This document shows positions 8,565 to 15,385 of a stretch of DNA of 15,385 nt, piece by piece. The DNA lies in contig JANDJZ010001219.1 of NCBI GenBank assembly GCA_027943245.1, positions 1 through 15,385 on the forward strand, read 5' to 3'. How positions within the stretch are numbered: the stretch's first letter is position 1; every line of letters starts with the position of its first letter. A program made the translations under genes and the position numbers. The DNA comes from Acanthamoeba sp. SK_2022b. Its lineage: Eukaryota > Discosea > Longamoebia > Acanthamoebidae. The notes under the pieces were generated by a model. That model ran no database searches, was not told where the DNA came from, and saw only the letters and a program-made list of their open reading frames with translations.

Positions 8565-9390
8565 ATGTCGTTCTCGATCGAGTACGCGAAGAGCGGACGC
8601 TCCAAGTGTGTGCATTGCAAGATGGCCATCGACAAGGACTCCATTCGAATTGGCATTCTTGAACCTAGTTCCAAATTCGATGGTACCACTCGAGTTTATT
8701 TATAAAATAATTCAAATTTGTTTTTAAAAATCATGGATATTGCAGGTGAGTACTACACGTGGCACCACACGTCGTGCTTCTTCGACAAGCGCAAGGACGT
8801 GAGTGACCCCACAGCCATCAAGAACTTCAGCCTCCTCCGGTACCCCGTTCTGTCTTAAATTTTATTCCATATTTTCGTTGCTTTCATACAAGCGTCCCAT
8901 CGATTATTTATTAATATTTTTTCCAAGTTTAAACTTATAATTTCTTTATTTCGCCTCTTTGCGCCTTTGTGTGTCTTCATGGTGGACAGGCCGACCGACC
9001 AGCCCAAGATCAAGAAGTTCCTGGACAAGAACAAGCCCGCCGCGGCGGCGCCTGCTGATGCTGCTGCCGGTGACGGTGGCGAGAAGGCCGACGGAGGCGA
9101 TTCGGGCGCAGCCGCGACCCCTGCCGGTAGCGGCGACTTCAAGATCGAATACGCCAAGAGCAGCAGGTAACGCGTTAAATTCATATCTATGTACTAGTTC
9201 GGGAACAGAACGTGCGTTGCTCACCGCGTGAGCGACTTGTGTGACCACGAGCCCAGGTCCAAGTGCGTGCACTGCAAGACCAACATCGAAAAGGACTCCA
9301 TCCGCATCGGCATCCTCGAGCCCTCGTCCAAGTTTGACGGTGCCGCCACCTGCTCCTCCCTCTCCCTCTCCCTCTCCGTCGTTCACTGAC

Positions 9391-9459
<69 letters not shown>

Positions 9460-10661
9460 CGCGCGCGGTTGGTTGGTTGGTATAAAGGCGAGTACTACAC
9501 GTGGCACCACACGTCGTGCTTCTTCGACAAGCGCAAGGACGTCAAGTCGTCGGCGTCGCTCAAGGGTTTCGACCTGCTGCGCCCGGCCGACCAGCCCAAG
9601 ATCAAGCGGTTCACCGGCGAGACCGAGTCGGCCAAGCGCAAGGCCGACGAGATCGAGAGCAAGGAGGGCAACGACGGCGACGCGAAGGGCAGCGTCGGCG
9701 AGGCGTCGGCGACCGACGAGCCGCCCACGAAGAAGGCCAAGGTCGTGGTCAAGAAGAAGCCGAAGAAGAAGGCGCCCGCGATCGACCCCGACAACATGAA
9801 GGTGGACGAGCTCAAGGCCGAGCTGCGCAAGCGTGAGCTCGACACGCGGGGCAGGAAGGCCGAGCTGCAGGAGCGCCTCAAGGAGGCCCTCGCCGAGGCG
9901 GGCGAGGCCGGAGGCGACGACGACGGCGAAGAGGAGGAAGAAGAGGAGGAGGAGGAAGAAGAAGTGGAGGAGGAGGAAGGCGACGACTACGTCACCAAGC
10001 TGTGGGACCTGAAGGACAAGATCGTCGACCGGCTCACCACCAACGAGATGAAGCAGGTCCTCCAGAAGAACGACCAGGTGTGAACGCTCCCCCACTCACC
10101 CCCTCCCCTCCCCCTCCCCCCTAATCGACCGCAAGGTGGGACCTACCACGCGTCTTGACTGACTCGGCGATCGCGAACAGTACGACAAGGGCGGAGCGCA
10201 GGACCTGGCCCACCGCATCGCCGAGGGCGTGCTCAAGGGCGCCATCCCCACGGTATGGCTCGCCCCACTCACACGCACGAAGTGTTGCTGACGTCACCTA
10301 TTCTTAATTTTGTTTATTTTATTTTATTATATTATTCGTTATCTTAATATCAAACAATTGGCAGTGTCCCAAGTGCGAGAAGGGCGTGCTGTCGTACGAG
10401 GACGGGGCCTACCTCTGCAGGCACAAGGCCACCGAATGGAGCAGGTTTGTCACCACTTGCCCCTCAAATTAATGTCGACAGCCCAAACGTTGACGGCGAT
10501 GCGTGGTGATGGTGGTGGGAGCGCACAGCTGTACGTTCACGGCCAAGGATGACGAGGTCGAGCGTCTCCCCTGGAAGAACCCCAAGTGGTGGGCCGGCAA
10601 GATGAAGGACGACGGCAAGAAGAAGGCCGCCGCCAAGGTTGCACGCCTCATCATCATCATC

Positions 10662-10728
<67 letters not shown>

Positions 10729-11528
10729 CACACACACAAGAGCGAAGGCGAGCGCACTGTGGGCTGACGAGACGAGATGACCGGGCCGGGTTCAGGGCAC
10801 CAAGCGCGGGGCGGCGTCCGAGGCGTCGAGCAAGTCGTCGGCCAAGCGGAGGAGGGTCGAGCCCGAGGAAGAGGAGGAGGAGCCCTCGGGCCCCGTGTTC
10901 GAGGGCGTCAAGTTCGTGCTGCTCGGCGAGCTCTCCAAGCCCCACGACGACTGGGCCAAGGTCATCAAGGAGAACGGCGGCACCGTACTCGACAAGCGTA
11001 CGTCGCTCTCAACTCCTCCCGCTGGGTCGACCGTGACGCGCGGTGAGAGGGTTTTTGCTCACGTGCCCCCTCCTTCTTCCTCCCTGATGTCCAGTCAAGA
11101 CGGGCGTTCGCTTCATCGTGGCCTCTCGTGACGGCATCACCAAGAACCAGGATGTCATCAAGAAGGCCATCGAGAAGCAGATCGCCGTGCTCAACGAGGT
11201 TTGTCCTCTCTCTCGGCATCACAATATTTTATTTTTATTTTTATTTATTTTTTAATTTATTTTTATTTACCCATGAAATGTGGGGGGGGGCGCGGTTGTC
11301 GCAGGACTTCCTGCACGACTCGCTCACGGCGAAGAAGATGGAGGACCAGAGCCTCTACCGCCAGCCCCTGAGCGAGATCGAGCGAGGCGAGGAAAAGAAG
11401 GAGGAGACCACCGCCACGACCACCACCGCAACCACCACCGCTTCGACCGACACCAAGGCCGAGAGTTTGTCTCCTTTCCACTCTCCCCCCATACCATCGG
11501 GGAGTGTCGCGCGCTCATCGTTGCGTGG

Positions 11529-11590
<62 letters not shown>

Positions 11591-12375
11591 CGCGTGCGCG
11601 TGTGTCGACAGAATCGAAGGAGGAGCAGTTCAAGGAGTCCGGCCGCATGAAGGTGGTGCGCAAGGGCCGTGCCGCCATCGACGCCTTCTGCGACAAGGCC
11701 GAGTTCGTGCACGTGCTGGAGCAGGGCGACACCATCTACAACGCCATGCTCAACTACGTACGCCACAACAAGCCAGCGTTTCACCTCTCTCTACTGGCCA
11801 TCATTTTCATTTTTTTCATTTCATTTTCTTTTTCTTTTCCGCTCCAGTCCGACATCAGCGCGGGTCCCCGCGGCCGCAACGGCTTCTACTGCCTCCAGCT
11901 ATTGGAGCACGACCGTCTGCCCACGTGGTACGTCTACCGCAGGTGGGGCAGAGGTACGCGCTTTCGTCTTCGCTTTCGCTTTCGTGGTGGGGTCTGGATT
12001 GGGGCGTGGACTGACCGTGGTCGGCCCATGCGTCTGGGGGGGGGGCGACCAGTCGGCACGTCGGGCTCCAACACATGTCACGAGTACGACGACCGCAGCG
12101 AGGCGATCGACAAGTTCAAGGAGCTGTACTACGACAAGTCGGGCAACAACTGGGACGAGCGCCATGCGTTCGAGAAGGTAGCCATGACTTGTCCATCATA
12201 GTTGTTGTCATCGTCATCGTCGTGCTCACTTGCCCGGGCCGCGCGCGTTGACAGAAACCGGGCAAGTTCTACCCCATCGAATTGGACTACGGCACCGAGC
12301 AGAAGGAGGTCCAACTCATCGACGTCTCCAAATCCAGCGGTACTGCGCTCCTCGGTGTTGTGTGTGTTGTGTGTG

Positions 12376-12446
<71 letters not shown>

Positions 12447-12654
12447 GCTGATTCAGCTCAACGTGCGCAGGTTCTTCGCTCGATCCTCGCGTGCAGCAGC
12501 TGATCTCGATCATGTTCGATATCGAGATGATGAAGAACACCCTCATCGAGCTCGAGATCGACGTCAAGAAGATGCCCCTCGGTACGTGCTCTCCCGCTTC
12601 TCCTCCTCCTCTACCTCTTTTCTCACTCCACTCCTCGGCGTGTGCATGTGCATG

Positions 12655-12718
<64 letters not shown>

Positions 12719-12974
12719 GGGTATTGCAGGTAAGCTGACGAAGCGCAACATCCAAAACGGCTACGAAGTGCTGAATGAGATCCAGGCCGTTCTAGACAGC
12801 GACGAGAAGAACAAGGAGGCGAGGCTGCTCGACCTCACCAACAAGTTCTTCACCATCATCCCCCAGGACTTTGGCGAGGAGAGGCCGCAGCCCATCGGTA
12901 ACCACCCCCCCCCTCCCTCACGATCAGCCGACCAATCAACTGCTGACTCTCCGTCTTTGTTGCCGCGATGCTTC

Positions 12975-13038
<64 letters not shown>

Positions 13039-13515
13039 CCACAGACAACTTGGAGACGCTCAAGAAGAAGGTCGACATGCTGGAGGCGCTACAGGACATC
13101 GAGATCGCCACCTCGCTGCTGCAGGGCGACAGCGTGTCGGGCTCCGCGCTCGACGACAGCTACAAGAAGCTCAACACCGCCATGACCCCGCTCGACAAGG
13201 ACTCTGACGAATACAAGGTCTGTGTTGTGTGTTGTTGTATGCGTGTCGTGGATGCGGAGGCGTGACTGACGGTACATGCGCGCGTGACCTCTCGCAGACG
13301 CTCAAGGACTACTGCGAGAAGGGCCACGACACCAAGTACTTCCGCGACTTCACGCTCGAGGTGGAGGACATCTTCGCCGTGAAGCGGGTGGGCGCCGACG
13401 AGCTCTTCGCGCCGTGGAAGGACAACGCCAACCGCCAGCTCCTGTGGCACGTACGTCGCCCCCCCCCCACTCGCCCTACTGGGGCTCTCAATCGTGGCCT
13501 CCATCATCTCACCCA

Positions 13516-13584
<69 letters not shown>

Positions 13585-14563
13585 TAGGGCTCGCGACTCA
13601 CCAACTTCGTCGGTATTCTGTCGCAAGGTCTGCGTATCGCGCCGCCCGAGGCGCCCAAGTCCGGTTACCGTTTCGGTAAAGGAAGTACGTTGTTGCCCCC
13701 CCCAATCCCTCTCCTCACATCCACGGCCGCGTTGTCGGGTCTCCATACGCACGCACTCACGCACGCGCGCAACAACTCGTGTGCGCAGTTTACTTTGCCG
13801 ACTGCGTCTCCAAGTCGGCGTCGTACTGCCGTACCTCCAAGGAGGCCCCCACTGTACCCCCGCTGTCCCTGCGCGTCGGCCTGTTGTTGGCGTTACCCTG
13901 CCCCCCCCGCTCACCGTTTCGGCGCGCGCGTGCGTGTTGTGTACAGGGTATCATGCTGCTGAACGAGGTCGCCCTCGGCCGCATGTGCGAGCTGCTTGTA
14001 CGTCACAGTCCACCGCTTGTCACAATTAAAAAATAACAATTAAAAAAATCAAATATAAATAAATAAATAATATAAAACTCATAAAAGTGGTGGCTGATTT
14101 TTGCTTGGCGAGTGTAGGACGACAAGTACATGGAGAAGCCGCAGCCGGGCACCGACTCGACCAAGGCCCTCGGCGCCACCGCGCCCGACCCCAAGCAGGA
14201 CATCTTCTGGTGTGTGCACCCCCGCCTCTCGCTTTCGCTGCGCGCGCTCGAGTGGTCATCGCTTCCTGCACGGTGACTCACGCAATCGCAACAGGGACGG
14301 AGTCAAGATCCCGAGGGGCTCGCCCAAGCACACGGGCATCCGGTCGTCGTGCTCCCACAACGAATACGTATGCGCCTTCTCTCTCTCTCTCTCACACACA
14401 CACACAGACATGCCCTCGTGCCTGCCCTGGCTTGATTTCTTTTGGTGCTCACTTAACGTGTGCGTGGGTTCGTCTATCGACGTGTACGTTATAGATCGTG
14501 TACGACGTGTCGCAGGTGCACATCAAGTACCTCCTCAAGATCAAGTTCAACCACAAGTGGTGA
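8565..14563 (+). CDS. PARP1: Poly(ADP-ribose) polymerase 1 (PARP1-type), two zinc fingers plus SAP
   Basis: The model has 25 exons: 8565-8682, 8746-8839, 8990-9166, 9257-9339, 9488-10077, 10181-10252, 10365-10444, 10529-10637, 10796-10997, 11095-11198, 11305-11464, 11612-11757, 11848-11953, 12053-12177, 12255-12339, 12471-12581, 12730-12897, 13045-13217, 13298-13450, 13588-13684, 13789-13853, 13947-13997, 14118-14209, 14295-14367, 14495-14563. All phases agree, giving 1100 residues. Zinc finger 1 uses C15, C18, H47, C50; finger 2 uses C133, C136, H165, C168. A basic NLS-like stretch (236-255), SAP (about 261-292) and poly-Glu tract follow. PADR1/zinc 3 (325-440) has C379, C382, C396, C406. 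BRCT is about 474-560 and WGR has W678-G679-R680. The helical regulatory domain precedes the ART domain with H952, Y986 and E1077, the full H-Y-E triad at human-like spacing. It should make poly(ADP-ribose) at DNA breaks in the nucleus. The SAP domain is absent from human PARP1. Confidence 0.96.
8748..8800 (+). repeat. Zinc finger duplicate, copy 1 (identical 53-bp core)
   Basis: This segment of exon 2 encodes [18 protein letters not shown] (last codon partial). It is identical base for base to 9490-9542 in exon 5. Confidence 0.97.
9393..9467 (+). repeat. (GT)29 followed by (GC)8, PARP1 intron 4
   Basis: About 58 bp of GT passes directly into about 17 bp of GC, making a 75-bp alternating purine-pyrimidine tract that ends 20 bases before the acceptor AG at 9486-9487. 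Such DNA readily adopts the Z form. Confidence 0.95.
9490..9542 (+). repeat. Zinc finger duplicate, copy 2 (identical 53-bp core)
   Basis: This is the exact match of 8748-8800 in zinc finger 2. Both copies follow an intron inserted at the same phase-1 position, within the Gly codon of SKFDG. Confidence 0.97.
10664..10738 (+). repeat. (CA)n microsatellite, PARP1 intron 8
   Basis: About 64 bp of CA runs on the coding strand, then a short interruption and more CA. It is the only long tract in the window in this orientation. Confidence 0.95.
11531..11589 (+). repeat. (GT)n microsatellite, PARP1 intron 11
   Basis: About 59 bp of GT lies between the BRCT-side linker exon and the WGR exon, 22 bases before the acceptor. 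Confidence 0.95.
12377..12445 (+). repeat. (GT)n microsatellite, PARP1 intron 15
   Basis: About 69 bp of uninterrupted TG follows shorter TGTGTGTT blocks (12357-12376). It lies between the WGR domain and the helical regulatory domain exons. Confidence 0.95.
12659..12717 (+). repeat. (GT)n microsatellite, PARP1 intron 16
   Basis: About 59 bp of TG ends about 12 bases before the acceptor AG at 12728-12729. Confidence 0.95.
12977..13037 (+). repeat. (GT)n microsatellite, PARP1 intron 17
   Basis: About 61 bp of GT is followed by only GCCACAG before the exon, so the tract abuts the 3' splice site. Confidence 0.95.
13518..13583 (+). repeat. (GT)n microsatellite, PARP1 intron 19
   Basis: About 66 bp of TG is followed by GTAG and then the exon that begins right after the catalytic His codon. 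Confidence 0.95.
14380..14406 (+). repeat. (CT)n-(CA)n compound repeat, PARP1 intron 24
   Basis: A short CT run passes into a short CA run inside the intron between the exon carrying the catalytic Glu and the final exon. Confidence 0.8.
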
Positions 14564-14682
14564 AGACAATGCTCCCCGTGCCAAACCAAGTACCAAAATT
14601 ACAGAAAAAATAATAATAAAACAAAAAAAGAATTAAAATATGGCGCCCAGCATTCTTTTGGATTGAAAATCAATGCGCACGA
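14564..14682. other. Spacer between PARP1 stop and next start codon
   Basis: Only 119 bp separate the two genes. The left half is A-rich with AATAATAATAAAA, a plausible poly(A) signal region for PARP1. A small inverted repeat ATTGA-AAA-TCAAT (14662-14674) lies just before the downstream ATG. Confidence 0.5.
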
Positions 14683-15385
14683 ATGGATGAAGAGGACCCG
14701 CACAACGTGGTGGCCAGCTGCTACGCGTGTGTACCCCTCTCTCCACCCTACTCAGTAGTCCCCTCCTCTACGGATGCATCTCAAACCACACACACACGCC
14801 AGCGAGACATGCGAAGCCGAGTCACAGCTACGAGCTCTGCTGCGGAGCAGCGTGGCCCAGCTGCCGCCTGGCCCTGCCCTCGAGGCCGCTCGACACAGGT
14901 CAGCCGCCCCTCCGCTGGCGCCGCAAGCTGAATGGGCGCCCCTCCGCTGTGTTGCTGGTTAACCGGGGGGGGAGGGGACAGGCTGCGCGAGGGCTGCCGC
15001 GAGCTGCTGCTGGCCGACGTGGCGCTTGCGGTGGAGAAGGACGTGGACCAGGCCACGTGGAAGCTGGGCCACTACCGCCTCATCGAGCAGTACCGGCGAC
15101 GCCTCCGCAAGGCAAGCCTCTACCCACGCTCTGCTTCACTTGCGCTTCGATGACCGGAGCGATCTCACTCACACGCACAACACGCACACGGGGCCCGTAT
15201 AGTTGCAAACGACGGCAGGAGCCGGCGAGGCCAAGGTCGCAGGCGAGTCTCTCGCTTCCTTCCTTGCCGACGCGTCCCGCTTCTACGCTGCACTCCTTCG
15301 CGTACTGGCGCCACAACTCGCGCACACGCACACACGCACACACGCGCATGCACGCGCACGCGCACGCATAACACGCGCGTGTGCG
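14683..15385 (+). CDS. EST1/SMG5-7-like protein, N-terminal part (3' truncated by window)
   Basis: Exons are 14683-14726, 14803-14898, 14982-15111 and a fourth starting near 15219-15230 and running towards the right edge. The joined protein starts MDEEDPHNVVASCYAETCEA. Its conserved core is RELLLADVALAVEKDVDQAT, then WKLGHYRLIEQYRRRLRK, and FLADASRFYAALLRVLAPQ. The spacing of an LLxxDxxxAxxKxVxQxxW helix, an xHYRxIExxR helix and an FLxxAxxFYxxLL helix fits the 14-3-3-like/TPR N-terminal region of the EST1-SMG5-SMG6-SMG7 family, as I recall it from SMG7. Members act in nonsense-mediated decay (binding phospho-UPF1) or at telomeres; which applies here cannot be told. Intron 3 appears to use a GC donor (AAG|GCAAGC), and its acceptor is ambiguous. 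The distal end is obscured by CA/CG-rich repeats. Confidence 0.65.
15312..15385 (+). repeat. Mixed (CA)/(CG) alternating purine-pyrimidine tract
   Basis: CACACG and GCGCAC-type units run to the window edge, breaking strict alternation only briefly. It may be the start of an intron in the EST1/SMG-like gene or repetitive coding sequence; no GT donor is clear before about 15378. Confidence 0.6.

Noticed and set aside
9187..10095. Minus-strand 302-codon Leu-rich ORF
   Set aside because: It is a shadow of the GC-rich PARP1 exon 9488-10077, and includes a His-Thr run from the intronic GT repeat. The plus strand has clear domain homology.
4220..13583. Val-Cys and His-Thr runs in many ORFs as cysteine-rich proteins
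   Set aside because: They are translations of intronic (GT)n/(CA)n microsatellites; flanking GT and AG splice signals and domain continuity show the tracts are removed.
1..15385. Transposon, viral insert or horizontally acquired cassette
   Set aside because: No transposase, integrase, terminal repeats or viral-type genes were seen. All recognised genes are ordinary intron-rich eukaryotic genes.

Overview
The window looks like nuclear DNA of a free-living amoebozoan, most likely Acanthamoeba or a close relative. This is an inference from compact, GC-rich exons with strongly GC-ending codons, many short GT-AG introns (about 60-150 bp), some intron islands of almost pure A+T, long intronic (GT)n tracts, and short spacers between genes (about 120-285 bp). 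No bacterial operon structure, tRNA, rRNA, transposon or CRISPR array was seen. Gene models were built by hand from reading frames, splice phases and domain continuity, so exact splice sites are predictions.

Layout, left to right: (1) 1-460 +, the 3' end of a UBX-domain gene; (2) 746-2080 +, a four-exon gene for an unrecognised helical/acidic protein; (3) 3167-2297 -, mitochondrial glycine cleavage H protein, five exons; (4) 3446-5949 +, an F-box protein with seven WD40 repeats, eleven exons, divergent from the H-protein gene; (5) 6158-7522 +, a C2-domain protein with a long Gly/Pro/Tyr/Gln-rich tail; (6) 8387-7755 -, a small cryptic gene ending in an acidic 33-bp-period repeat; (7) 8565-14563 +, a 25-exon PARP1-type poly(ADP-ribose) polymerase of about 1100 residues; (8) 14683 to the right edge +, the 5' part of an EST1/SMG5-7-like gene.

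The genes do not form one pathway. They cover ubiquitin/p97 adaptor work (UBX), SCF substrate choice (F-box/WD40), mitochondrial one-carbon metabolism (H protein), probable Ca2+/lipid binding (C2), DNA-damage signalling (PARP1), and RNA decay or telomere function (EST1/SMG-like). The most interesting locus is PARP1. It has two almost identical N-terminal zinc fingers, with a 53-bp stretch identical in DNA that suggests gene conversion, a SAP domain that human PARP1 lacks, and an E2F-like site in the 177-bp promoter it shares with the cryptic minus-strand gene. I found no convincing undescribed multi-gene system.
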